Part shown: positions 17,893 through 26,260 of the stretch, piece by piece | Position numbering within the stretch: position 1 is the stretch's first letter | How the letters are laid out: each line of letters begins with the position of its first letter | Assembly: GCA_036509315.1 (NCBI GenBank) | Contig: DATCFU010000198.1 | Location: 1 to 64,000, forward strand | Reading direction: 5' to 3' | From: PALSA-607 sp036509315 | GTDB lineage: Bacteria; Actinomycetota; Actinomycetes; Acidothermales; Acidothermaceae | DNA: 64,000 nt | The notes under the pieces: generated by a model | Database searches by the model: none | The model's input: only the letters and a program-made list of their open reading frames with translations | Told to the model about the DNA's origin: nothing | Translations under genes and position numbers: made by a program

Positions 17893-18216
17893 CTAGAGGA
17901 ACGCTTCCAGATCCTTCAACAACGCGGACTTCGACTTGGCGCCGATGATCTGCTTCACGACCTGACCGCCCTTGTACACATTCAGGGTCGGGATGGAGAG
18001 GATCGAGTACGCGCGGGCGGTCTCGGGGTTCTCGTCGATGTTGAGCTTGACTACCCGGACCTTGTCGGCGTGCTCCTTCGCAATCTCCTCGAGAACCGGC
18101 GCGACCATGCGGCAGGGACCGCACCACTCGGCCCAAAAGTCGACCAGGACCGGGGTGTCGCTGCTAAGGACATCAGTCGCGAAGGTCTCGTCGGTGACGG
18201 ACTTGGTGGTTCCCAC
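17893..18216 (-). CDS. trxA: Thioredoxin
   Basis: A 107-residue cytoplasmic disulfide reductant with the active site WCGPC at 31-35 and the cis-Pro in SIPTLNVYKGG. GTG start preceded by AGGAG at 7-nt spacing. It lies 71 bp after trxB and is probably co-transcribed with it from the SigR-type promoter upstream. Its reductase is the product of the neighbouring gene. Confidence 0.97.
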   Translation of the reverse strand: MGTTKSVTDETFATDVLSSDTPVLVDFWAEWCGPCRMVAPVLEEIAKEHADKVRVVKLNIDENPETARAYSILSIPTLNVYKGGQVVKQIIGAKSKSALLKDLEAFL

Positions 18217-18287
18217 GGCGGGCTCCTGTCGGGTTGAACGCTGTTCTTGGTGGATGAAACTCTGGGGCAGAGACAGATTTGGAGCGG

Positions 18288-19217
18288 TCAGTAGTGTTCC
18301 GCTGCCAACCAGCGTTCCGCGTCGAGCGCGGCCGCACAGCCGGTGCCGGCTGCGGTGACCGCCTGCCGGTAGGTGTGGTCGACCAGGTCGCCGCAGGCAA
18401 AGACTCCGTCGAGGTTCGTGCGGGTCGAGGGAGCTTCGACCTTGACGTAGCCGGCGTCATCGAGATCAACTTGGCCGCGGAACAAGTCGCTACGCGGGTC
18501 GTGGCCGATCGCGACGAACAAGCCAGTGACCGGCAACTGATCTTCGACACCCGTGACGGTGTCGCGGACCGTGACCCCTGCAACCTTGTCGTCGCCGACT
18601 ACATCGGTCACCTCGGAGTTCCAGCGGAACCCGACCTTGTCGTTCGCGTACGCGCGGTCCTGCATGATCTTGCTCGCGCGCAGCGCATCGCGACGGTGCA
18701 CGACGGTGACGCTGCGAGCGAACTTGCTGAGGAATGTCGCTTCCTCAAGGGCAGAGTCGCCGCCACCGACGACCGCGATGTCGTGGTCACGGAAGAAGAA
18801 CCCGTCACACGTCGCACAAGCAGAGACACCGTGGCCGAGTAACCGAGCCTCGTTCTCGAGCCCGAGATAGCGATACTTCGAACCCGTCGCCAAGATGACG
18901 GCGCGCGAGTGGAAGACCTGATCGCCAACATGAACGACCTTCACGGGTCCGGTCAGCTCGACCGCGGTGACGTCATCAGTCACCAGCTCGGCACCGAAGC
19001 GGGCCGCCTGCTTGCGCAGACTCTCCATTAACTCCGGTCCCATGATCCCGTCGGGAAAGCCGGGGAAGTTCTCCACATCGGTAGTCGTCATCAGTGCGCC
19101 GCCGGCGGCAATCGCGCCCTCGAAAACCAACGGGTGCAAGTCGGCCCGCGCGGCGTAAAGCGCCGCTGTATAACCGGCCGGACCGGATCCGATGATGATG
19201 AGTTCACGCACGTTCAC
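18288..19217 (-). CDS. trxB: Thioredoxin reductase
   Basis: NADPH-dependent flavoenzyme that reduces thioredoxin. In 309 residues: FAD motif GSGPAGYTAALYAARA from 10, redox site CATC at 134-137, NADPH motif VVGGGDSALEEA, and the C-terminal GVFACGDLVDHTYRQAVTAAGTG-type FAD motif. It forms a unit with trxA. A GGAAT-N18-GTT element 49-74 bp upstream matches the disulfide-stress promoter class. Confidence 0.97.
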   Translation of the reverse strand: MNVRELIIIGSGPAGYTAALYAARADLHPLVFEGAIAAGGALMTTTDVENFPGFPDGIMGPELMESLRKQAARFGAELVTDDVTAVELTGPVKVVHVGDQVFHSRAVILATGSKYRYLGLENEARLLGHGVSACATCDGFFFRDHDIAVVGGGDSALEEATFLSKFARSVTVVHRRDALRASKIMQDRAYANDKVGFRWNSEVTDVVGDDKVAGVTVRDTVTGVEDQLPVTGLFVAIGHDPRSDLFRGQVDLDDAGYVKVEAPSTRTNLDGVFACGDLVDHTYRQAVTAAGTGCAAALDAERWLAAEHY

Positions 19218-19265
19218 AAAAGACCTACCTCGAAGACGGTCGCCAATCGGGCGACTACGGCCTTC

Positions 19266-19291
19266 AACAGATCCTAGGCGTCTGCGATTCC
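19266..19291 (-). promoter_or_regulatory. SigR/SigH-type promoter of trxB-trxA
   Basis: On the minus strand GGAAT (19291-19287) and GTT (19268-19266) are separated by exactly 18 bp. This is the consensus GGAAT-N18-GTT bound by Streptomyces SigR and mycobacterial SigH, whose classic target is trxBA. The expected leader is about 40 nt. Confidence 0.85.
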
Positions 19292-19376
19292 CGACTGGGC
19301 AGGCTCGCGACGACCTGTACGGGTAGCCGCAAGATGTGGGTTACCCGGCGGTCCAGGGCCAAGAGAGGCCCGGGAA

Positions 19377-20519
19377 TCAAGGACTGGGACTCGGCCCGAG
19401 GAAGGTTTCGAAGGTGAACTCCTGATTCGCACAGTTCGCCGTGTCTGCCTCGACGTAGATGTCGAGCTTGTGCGCAACGTCGGGGTCGGGGAGCACGATG
19501 ATCGTCGACGGTGCGCCGTTGAACAGTGCGTAATCCACGAGCAGGGGTTGCTCCGCCTTTCCGGCGAGGATCTGGACGCAGCGCGCTAGGGCGGCGGGGT
19601 CGGCCAGCGGTCCGGCAGGCGCCGTGATGGCGTGGTTCGCCGTCCCGCCGTTGAAGACTCCACCCGCGGACGCCGAGGCGGCGGCCGTCGGTGCGGCGAG
19701 CAACGGCCCTGGCGCTGCTGTGCTGGCCGGTGCGGCTGCCGCAGAGGAGGCTGCGGGAGCGAGGGTTGCTGCCGCGGGGGCGGACGACGCCGCGGCGGGC
19801 GCAGGGGCGGCTGCTGCAGGGGCGGCCGCAGATCCGGCAGCGGCTTCGGAGAGGCCGAACGCCAAGCCGGGGAAGTTTGACGCGGCGCCGGGGACGTTGC
19901 TCGTGACGACGGAGGCGATCTGAGAGCGCAGGCCCGCCGACGTGTAGTCGGTACCAGACGCGATCGTCGCCACGCCGGCAGACGTCGTGGCGGCTGGCGC
20001 GCTAGCTGTCCTTTTGTCGTTGCTGCCGCTGTGTCCGAGCGCGACAATTCCGACGACAACCACGGCGACCAGCACGACGATGGATGCCGCGGCGCCGTAT
20101 GGCAGCGTCCGCCAGCGCGAAGAGGCTGGCCTAGACCGCCCGGCCGGCTTCGACCGCCGCAATGGCACCACCGTGTCGGCCACTCCGCTTGCGGCGATCG
20201 GCGTGCTTGACGCCCTCGCCGCAAGCAGGGCAGCTTCGATGCGCTCAGCAACGTCTGGCGGCATGGGCACTGGTGGCAGGGCACGCAAGGTTTCGCGAAC
20301 GCGGCGCAGGGCCTCGAGGTCAGCGGTGCACGCGGCGCAGCCAGCGACATGGGAGAGCAACTCTGCTGTGCGTGGATTTGCTGTGCGTGGATCTGCAGCG
20401 CGTGGATCCACTGTCTGCGGACCCGTCGCGTCGGCAGGTGGGGCCGTTTCGGAGGCTGGCGCGGTATCGCGATCTGCGAGTTCCGCGAGCGTCTCGAGGT
20501 CCGGGTGCGGGGTCTTCAC
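19377..20519 (-). CDS. Membrane anti-sigma factor with zinc-finger-like motif
   Basis: Probable regulator of the sigma factor encoded just upstream, with a 4-bp overlap. A HxxxCxxC zinc-binding-like motif is at His57, Cys61 and Cys64, one membrane helix at about 141-162, and an extracytoplasmic part of about 210 residues. The outer part has a long Ala/Pro/Ser-rich linker (about 225-300) before a folded end with few Cys residues. Residues 38-52 are three 5-residue repeats. The mycobacterial counterpart of this locus is the SigM anti-sigma gene. The 380 residues are long for the family. Confidence 0.82.
   Translation of the reverse strand: MKTPHPDLETLAELADRDTAPASETAPPADATGPQTVDPRAADPRTANPRTAELLSHVAGCAACTADLEALRRVRETLRALPPVPMPPDVAERIEAALLAARASSTPIAASGVADTVVPLRRSKPAGRSRPASSRWRTLPYGAAASIVVLVAVVVVGIVALGHSGSNDKRTASAPAATTSAGVATIASGTDYTSAGLRSQIASVVTSNVPGAASNFPGLAFGLSEAAAGSAAAPAAAAPAPAAASSAPAAATLAPAASSAAAAPASTAAPGPLLAAPTAAASASAGGVFNGGTANHAITAPAGPLADPAALARCVQILAGKAEQPLLVDYALFNGAPSTIIVLPDPDVAHKLDIYVEADTANCANQEFTFETFLGPSPSP
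20364..20408 (-). repeat. Three in-frame 15-bp tandem repeats in the anti-sigma gene
   Basis: Units of 15 bp at 20364-20378, 20379-20393 and 20394-20408 (TGCTGTGCGTGGATT, its T-to-C variant, and a more diverged third). On the coding strand they give DPRAA, DPRTA and NPRTA, just before the zinc motif. Gain or loss of units would keep the frame. Confidence 0.85.
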
Positions 20520-21229
20520 CGGAGGTCCTCTCGGGATGGGTTCATCGGTGGTTCGACGCGGTCAGTGCCGGTGGGGTTCCGCAGTTGCGCGCCGGGGTCG
20601 GGTTCGCGCTCGATACCGGGGTCGGGTCCGCGGCCGACGTGCGGGTCTGGCGCGCCTCGTAGATGCGACAGCAGCGGGACCAACTTCGCTCGCCCACGAG
20701 CGCACCGGCTCTTGATCGTTCCCGACGGCACCTCCAGCATCGCGGCGACCTCGTCGACGGGATACCCCTCGATGTCGACGAGCACGATCGCGGCCCGCTG
20801 CTCAGCCGGCAACGTCGCGAGTGCGGCGTGCACGTCGGCTGCGGTGTCACGGTCGGCATACTCGTCGCGGGCGATGCTCGGCGCGTGGTCGTCGTCGGGA
20901 AGGGGGCTGGTCGGATGTGCGGCTCGTCGCCGCAACCGGTCGAGGCACGCGTTTACGACGATCCGGTGCAGCCATGTGCTGACCTTGGCGTCGCCGCGAA
21001 ACGAAGCCGCATGGCGCATTGCGGAGATGAGTGCTTCTTGGACGGCGTCGGCCGCGTCCTCAGGATCACCCGTCGTCCGCAGAGCGACTGCCCAGAGCTG
21101 GTCGCGGTGCCGCCTGAAGATCTCGGTGAAGGCGGCCGGGTCGCCGTCAAGATGGCGGTGCAGCAGCTCGACGTCTGGGTCGGTCGCCATCGCGCCGTCC
21201 GCAACGCCGTCCGTCACCCCGTCCGTCAC
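20516..21229 (-). CDS. sigM: ECF RNA polymerase sigma factor, SigM type
   Basis: A 237-residue group 4 sigma factor. Region 2 is at about 20-90 (FRRHRDQLWAVALRTTGDPEDAADAVQEA) and region 4 at about 130-190 (LPAEQRAAIVLVDIEGYPVDEVAAML, PSGTIKSRCARGRAKL). The 45-residue tail is Pro/Asp-rich. The first 13 residues come from short repeats (TDGV). TAGGCT at 21237-21242, 7 nt before the GTG, suggests a leaderless transcript and supports this start. It overlaps the anti-sigma gene by 4 bp. The name follows the position next to murJ and trxB. Confidence 0.9.
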   Translation of the reverse strand: MTDGVTDGVADGAMATDPDVELLHRHLDGDPAAFTEIFRRHRDQLWAVALRTTGDPEDAADAVQEALISAMRHAASFRGDAKVSTWLHRIVVNACLDRLRRRAAHPTSPLPDDDHAPSIARDEYADRDTAADVHAALATLPAEQRAAIVLVDIEGYPVDEVAAMLEVPSGTIKSRCARGRAKLVPLLSHLRGAPDPHVGRGPDPGIEREPDPGAQLRNPTGTDRVEPPMNPSREDLR

Positions 21230-21254
21230 GCGGCGAAGCCTACCGAGGGCACTT

Positions 21255-22853
21255 TCACGACAGGAAGGTCATTTCGGCAATGCCACCCTGAAAGCCAGTG
21301 CCGGAGGCGGGCAACTTCGTGAGCCACACCAGCCAGTAGCGAGCGGCGGTCGGGGTGGCTAGTCGCAGTGTGACGTCGTTTGGTGCACTGGTTTGAGCTG
21401 CAGCGAGTGTCATCGCCTTCTCGTTGGCCGGCGCGGAGTCGCTTTCGAACAACTCGACCGATGTGCCGTTGCCGACCAGCACGAGGTGCACTGCCGAGAC
21501 CTTCCGGGCGCTGCCAAGGTCCATAAGCAAGCCCACGCCAGGCTTGAGCTTGCCGAGGTCGGCAGTTCGGTAGATCTGGGTGCGCCACATGGTCGTGGGG
21601 CTGCCGTCGACGGCACGGGGAGCCTCCGATACGTGCGGATCGTCGTGCTTGCCGTAGGGGTCGAACTCGGTGACGAGGCCGGGGGCAATGGCGCCGGCTT
21701 GGGCCACAGCCCCGGCGGCCGCACTCGACGTGGTCTTCGGGGTCGGGGTCAGCGTCGGGGTCAGCGCTGCAGGCTCGGCGCCCCGAACGAAGCTCAAGTA
21801 GCCATGCTTCCCGCCTACCAACAAACCCGCGACCACGACAGCCAGCAACAAAACGCCGATGCCGACTGCCCAGCGCTGCCACACCTGCACCGGCACCAGG
21901 CGGTTGTTGATCAAGCGGGGTTGGCGGGTCTCCAGGTCGATGATGGGTCCGCTGTCGGCTCCGTACGGATGGGCATCTTCGGTCGACGCGCGTAGTGGCC
22001 CCAGCGCGGCCGCAAACTCAGCCGGCGAGACGATTTCCGGTAGTCCGCGCAGCAGCGTCTCGTCACCCAACGCCTGCGCAACGACCTCATCAACCTCACG
22101 CGGCACCCCGCCGCGCACCTGACGCGGAGTTCGCAAGTGACCCTCGGTGTAGGGCGCCGGTGGCAGCGCACTGTCGACCGGGAGTCCGGGCCACCGGGCG
22201 GTCAACGCTGCATACAGGAGATTCGCTAGGCCCACAGCGTCGATCCGCCCGCGCTCGGCTTCACCGGCATCGCCGGCGTAAAGCGATGGCGCAATCGTGG
22301 CCGGGTCGGACCTGTCAGACCCGTCCGCGCCGAGCGGCGGGAGTGGTGCGGCGCTACGGGCGGTATATCCGGCCAAGCCGATGCCGACGAGGCGTGGCGC
22401 TCCGGTCGCGGTGAACAGCACGCTGCGTGGTGTCAGCGACAACCCGTGTAAGCCGACGTTGTGGGCGGCGGCAACCCCGATCGCCAGGTCGGAGAGGAGA
22501 TCCACCGCAACCGCGGGGTCGAGCGGACCGGTCAACAGTTGGCTTTCCAGCGATCCGCCAGACAGAAATTCGGTCACCACGAACGCAAACCCCGGTGCTT
22601 CACCGGCGTCATACACGCGGACGACGGCGGCGTGCGTCAGGCCGGCCGCTGCGCGCGCACCCGCAAGCACTTCAGGAACGCCAGGGTCGTCGCCGCGCAC
22701 CAGCAAGATTGCGACCGGGCGCGCGAGAACCTCGTCATAGGCCCGCCACAGCTTGCCGACCCGCTCGGTCTCGGTCTCGCCAGTTAGCGGCGATTCGATC
22801 CGGTAGCGCTCGGCGACCAGTAGGCCCGGTGCCACGGCCGGTGCGCCGCCCAC
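21255..22853 (-). CDS. Membrane pseudokinase, counterpart of the MviN C-terminal region
   Basis: A protein-kinase fold that should not be catalytic. In 532 residues, the VAIK lysine is replaced (VAILLV at 47-52), the HRD motif reads HGLSLTPRSV (136-145) without Asp, and DFG is absent near 156. One membrane helix lies at 327-347. The outer part from about 385 resembles an F5/8-type C (galactose-binding-like) sandwich. In Mycobacterium tuberculosis the same parts are fused behind MurJ as MviN, where the pseudokinase recruits FhaA after PknB phosphorylation. Here it is a separate gene. GTG start after GGGAGG. Confidence 0.85.
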   Translation of the reverse strand: MGGAPAVAPGLLVAERYRIESPLTGETETERVGKLWRAYDEVLARPVAILLVRGDDPGVPEVLAGARAAAGLTHAAVVRVYDAGEAPGFAFVVTEFLSGGSLESQLLTGPLDPAVAVDLLSDLAIGVAAAHNVGLHGLSLTPRSVLFTATGAPRLVGIGLAGYTARSAAPLPPLGADGSDRSDPATIAPSLYAGDAGEAERGRIDAVGLANLLYAALTARWPGLPVDSALPPAPYTEGHLRTPRQVRGGVPREVDEVVAQALGDETLLRGLPEIVSPAEFAAALGPLRASTEDAHPYGADSGPIIDLETRQPRLINNRLVPVQVWQRWAVGIGVLLLAVVVAGLLVGGKHGYLSFVRGAEPAALTPTLTPTPKTTSSAAAGAVAQAGAIAPGLVTEFDPYGKHDDPHVSEAPRAVDGSPTTMWRTQIYRTADLGKLKPGVGLLMDLGSARKVSAVHLVLVGNGTSVELFESDSAPANEKAMTLAAAQTSAPNDVTLRLATPTAARYWLVWLTKLPASGTGFQGGIAEMTFLS

Positions 22854-22900
22854 AGCAGACCTCCCGCGGTGCTATGCGCCTTTCGGTTCATGCTATTGCG

Positions 22901-24034
22901 TCAGCCGATGCGAACCGCGCCGATGTAGCCGTCCAGATAGACGGGTTGAACTTGAACGTTCACGCCCGTGTGTGGCGCGGCGAGCATTAACCCGTTGCCG
23001 ACGTAGATCGCGACGTGATGGATGGTCGTGGGATCCGAAATGTCGGTCGCCCAGAAGAGTAGGTCGCCAGGTTCGATCTGGCCGAGGGCAATCTTGTTCG
23101 GTATGGCCGCGTACTGATCGGCTGCCGTGCGCGGAATCAGCACACCAGCCCGCGCGAACGCCCATTGGGTCAGGCCCGAACAATCCCAACTGTCGGGCCC
23201 CGACCCGCCGTACACGTAAGGCTTCCCGATCTGGGATTGCGCCGCCTGGATCGCGAGCAGCGCAGTGCGGCTGACGCCGCCGGTGTCGACCAGACCGACA
23301 GCAGCCGCGGCGGTTCGGGCGGCGGCCAACGTCGCTGCGTCACGCGCAGCGGCCTCGGCGGCCACTTGGGCCTGAAATTGCTGCTCCAGCGTGACAATCT
23401 GGGCGTTCGCACCCTGAAGCGCTGCCTGCTGTTCGGCGAGCGCGTTTTGCGCGTCCGTAGTCGCGTTCGCGGCCTGGGCCGTCAACTCATCCTGCTTGGT
23501 GCGCAAGCTGTCGACCTGAGCGTTCGCGGCTGCGGCCGCGTGTTGCGCGGCTCCGACGGTGGCCAGGGCGTCGGTGTCCGCATCGGAAACGACCTGGACG
23601 CTGTGGATCCCGGCCTGGAGTTGCCCTGGGTTTTTGCCGCTCAACACGCTGGCATAGAGACCAGTGATGCCACCGGACATGTACAGCGCACGTGTCGTCG
23701 TGTCAGCGACGGCACGCGCCTCGTCGACGGCCTCGGTTGCCGCCGTGGCGGCGCGTGTTGCCTGCTCCTGAGTGATGACGAGCCGTACGAGCGACGCCTG
23801 GGCACCGTCGTACCGCTCGCTCGCTTGCTCGACTTCCAGCTGCAGCTTGCTGACCTCTGCTTGTAGCTGCCGAGCTTGGGTCTCGGCATCGGTAAGCGGA
23901 TCCGCGTGCGCTGTGAGAACTACCCCTGAAGCCGCCGGCAGGTTGCTGGTAGCGGAGGCATTCGCAACAGTCGCCATAGCCGCCATGGTTGTCAGCAGCG
24001 CAAGGGCGGCCGACGTCATTCGGCGGCCCGTCAT
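22901..24034 (-). CDS. Secreted NlpC/P60 peptidoglycan endopeptidase (RipA-like layout)
   Basis: Likely cuts the stem peptide of peptidoglycan. The 377 residues start with a signal peptide (about 1-28), followed by a long Ala/Gln-rich coiled coil (about 45-245). The NlpC/P60 domain runs from about 262 to the end with the catalytic Cys285 (WDCSGL), His340 (HHVAIYVG) and a third polar residue His355. Its start overlaps the small upstream gene by 4 bp (ATGA). Coiled coil plus NlpC/P60 matches the RipA and Streptomyces P60 hydrolases. Its place between murJ and the pseudokinase gene is unusual. Confidence 0.92.
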   Translation of the reverse strand: MTGRRMTSAALALLTTMAAMATVANASATSNLPAASGVVLTAHADPLTDAETQARQLQAEVSKLQLEVEQASERYDGAQASLVRLVITQEQATRAATAATEAVDEARAVADTTTRALYMSGGITGLYASVLSGKNPGQLQAGIHSVQVVSDADTDALATVGAAQHAAAAANAQVDSLRTKQDELTAQAANATTDAQNALAEQQAALQGANAQIVTLEQQFQAQVAAEAAARDAATLAAARTAAAAVGLVDTGGVSRTALLAIQAAQSQIGKPYVYGGSGPDSWDCSGLTQWAFARAGVLIPRTAADQYAAIPNKIALGQIEPGDLLFWATDISDPTTIHHVAIYVGNGLMLAAPHTGVNVQVQPVYLDGYIGAVRIG

Positions 24035-24459
24035 GACGTCGCGTCCGCTTTACCCGAACCCTTGACGATCACCGTTGCCCACGACCGGAGCGGGCCGATG
24101 TGACGAATAACCAGCGTTGAGGCGTCGCGCACAAGCTTGAGGTGCACGGTTCCGTCGGTGCCGACGCTGAGGCTGTTCGGCAGCACTGTCTCGTCGTGTT
24201 GGGACGCCGAGTTTTGCGCTGCGAGCAAGGTAGGTGCGAGTGCACCCTTGTCACTCACCCACGCTGTCGCGGCGGCGGCGGCCGCTGAGTTGGCATCGTC
24301 TTGCGCGCTGACATGAGCGACAGCGATCGACAGCCCATCGAAGCCGACGACTGCGATTACCGCGATGACCAGGACCACGCGCGTCAGCCAGCTGAGAATG
24401 ACGTCACCCGTATCGGGCGCGACATCGTCCAGCCTGCGAGCCCAATCCTTGGTACTCAA
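24031..24459 (-). CDS. Small single-pass membrane protein, TadE-like layout
   Basis: A 142-residue protein I cannot assign to a family. A cytoplasmic start of about 20 residues precedes one membrane helix at about 23-45. An Ala-rich segment follows (VSAQDDANSAAAAAATAWV) that looks like the region after the helix in TadE/TadG pilus-like proteins. The rest is a small extracytoplasmic domain. The start codon is TTG with GAGGTG upstream. It overlaps the NlpC/P60 gene by 4 bp, so the two are probably made together, and it may hold or guide that hydrolase. Confidence 0.65.
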   Translation of the reverse strand: MSTKDWARRLDDVAPDTGDVILSWLTRVVLVIAVIAVVGFDGLSIAVAHVSAQDDANSAAAAAATAWVSDKGALAPTLLAAQNSASQHDETVLPNSLSVGTDGTVHLKLVRDASTLVIRHIGPLRSWATVIVKGSGKADATS

Positions 24460-24544
24460 GAGCGTGTCACCTCGACCGTTACGTCGGCGCTAGGACGGTT
24501 CGCCTTGAGCTTTCTCGGGCGTGGTGGAGGCTGATTGGTCGCAT

Positions 24545-24570
24545 CTCACGAGGCCATTTGGCCTAGTGAG
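24545..24570 (-). terminator. Hairpin at the murJ stop codon
   Basis: CTCACGAGGCC and GGCCTAGTGAG pair over 10 of 11 positions around an ATTT loop. The murJ TAG lies inside the structure. It may end or weaken transcription before the downstream genes; no T-run follows. Confidence 0.45.
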
Positions 24571-26260
24571 AGGTCCCGGCGACGCGGGCCCGGACCGCGT
24601 CGAGGATCCGGGTCGCCTCACTGATTCGCATCCGTGAAGCGGCAGTCGCCAGGACGCCGAGGCCGATGCCGCCACCGGCTACGAGCGCGACGATGCTGCC
24701 GGTGACACCACGGCCGAGCAGGACGCCGGTCAGCTCGGCAAGCCCGTATGCAGCGCCGCCTGCGACGGCCGCCGCGAGCGTCACCCTGACGTATGTCTGG
24801 GTGACTCGCTGGCCGTCGATGCCGTCGAGACGGCGACCCAGCGCTCTCGCCGTCATGACGAAAGCGACCCAGTAGGAGGCGGCGAACCCAAGGGCGAGCC
24901 CGACGACTCGTGATCCGGGTGGCAGTGCGAGGTACAGGCCGACGTCTGCCCCGACGTTGACCAGGGTCGCGACGACGTTGATGAGTGCAGGTGTGCGGGT
25001 GTCGTGTAAGGCGTAGAACGCGCGGAGCAACAGCTGGAACATCGCGAATGGCACCAGCCCGGTGCTGAACGCGACAAGTACCCAGCCGATGTAGCGCGCG
25101 TCTGCTGCGCTGACGCGCGTGTGTGGGAGGCATCGAAAAATGACCGTTGTGATCTCGGGCGCCAGTGCGATCAGCATGACGGTCGCAGGGACGACGGCGA
25201 CGCCGCTGGTACGCAGGCCTGTCGACAGATCAGCCCGCAAATCATTGAACCGGCCCTGCGCTGCGTGGGCACTCATGCGCGGCAGTAACGCCGTGATGAT
25301 GGACACCGCGACGATCGCGTACGGCAGCTGGAACAGCTGATAGGCGTAGGTGTAGGCCGAGAAGGTGTCGGTGTGGCCGATGCGATGCGCTACGGCTGCC
25401 CGGCCCGCGGCCTTCCCGAGGTTGGTGACGATGACGAACCCGAGCTGGTTCACCGCGACATAGGCCAGTACCCAACCGCCGAGGGTGACCGCTTCGCCCA
25501 AGCCATTGCCGCGCCAGTCGAACCTCGGTCGCCATCGAAAACCCGATGCGCGAAGGGACGGCCAGAGCGCGAGGGTTTGCAGGACGACGCCTGCCGTCGT
25601 CCCAATGCCAATGAGTCGGATCTCACCGTTGGTGAGAGTGACCTGCAGGTTGGTCAGCTTCGCTACTGGAACGGCCTCGGTGACGGAGATGAAAAGCAGG
25701 CCAGTGCCGATGAGGACGAGATTGTTCAATACCGGAGCCCACATCGGCGCCGCGAAGCGGCCACGGGTATTGAGAATCGCGCCGATTGTGGCGCTGAGTC
25801 CGTAGAAGAAGACCTGCGGCAAGAAGTACCGCGCGAACGTCACCGACAACGAGCGCTGCTGACCGGTGAGGCCTTCTGCGTAAACGTCGATGATGAGCGG
25901 CGCGGCGAGCACACCCACCACCGTGCAAACGCCGAGCACGACCGCAACGACGGTAAGTAGGCGCTGCGCGTACAACTCGCCGGCCTGCGCGTCGTCCCTG
26001 ACCGCTGTTACCAGGAGTGGGACGACGACGCTGGTGAGGATGCCGCCGAGCAGCAGGTCGTAGATTGCGTTTGGGATTGTGTTCGGGATGTTGTACGTCT
26101 CAGCCAGTGCGCCGCTGCCTAGGGCCGCCGCGAGGACGACCGTCCTAACGAACCCGGTACCGCGCGAGGCAACGGTCCCGATCGCCATGACCGTGCTTGA
26201 TCGGGCCAGGCTGCTGTGGGGTGTGCCGGCCCTGCTGTCGGAGCCGTCCGCGATCGTCAC
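24563..26260 (-). CDS. murJ: Lipid II flippase MurJ (MviN)
   Basis: MOP-superfamily flippase that moves lipid II across the membrane. The 565 residues contain about 14 hydrophobic segments, with the family start SSTVMAIGTVASRGTGFVR and the NTIPNAIYDLLLGGILTSVVVP region near 55-80. It stops after the last membrane segments, so it lacks the pseudokinase and outer domain fused to mycobacterial MviN. It overlaps the DUF6049 gene by 4 bp. A hairpin covers its stop codon. Confidence 0.95.
   Translation of the reverse strand: MTIADGSDSRAGTPHSSLARSSTVMAIGTVASRGTGFVRTVVLAAALGSGALAETYNIPNTIPNAIYDLLLGGILTSVVVPLLVTAVRDDAQAGELYAQRLLTVVAVVLGVCTVVGVLAAPLIIDVYAEGLTGQQRSLSVTFARYFLPQVFFYGLSATIGAILNTRGRFAAPMWAPVLNNLVLIGTGLLFISVTEAVPVAKLTNLQVTLTNGEIRLIGIGTTAGVVLQTLALWPSLRASGFRWRPRFDWRGNGLGEAVTLGGWVLAYVAVNQLGFVIVTNLGKAAGRAAVAHRIGHTDTFSAYTYAYQLFQLPYAIVAVSIITALLPRMSAHAAQGRFNDLRADLSTGLRTSGVAVVPATVMLIALAPEITTVIFRCLPHTRVSAADARYIGWVLVAFSTGLVPFAMFQLLLRAFYALHDTRTPALINVVATLVNVGADVGLYLALPPGSRVVGLALGFAASYWVAFVMTARALGRRLDGIDGQRVTQTYVRVTLAAAVAGGAAYGLAELTGVLLGRGVTGSIVALVAGGGIGLGVLATAASRMRISEATRILDAVRARVAGTSH

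Noticed and set aside
17780..18136. Extended N terminus of CwlM
   Set aside because: The extra codons read Arg/Gly-rich sequence that overlaps trxA on the same strand in another frame; ATG 17779 has its own ribosome site.
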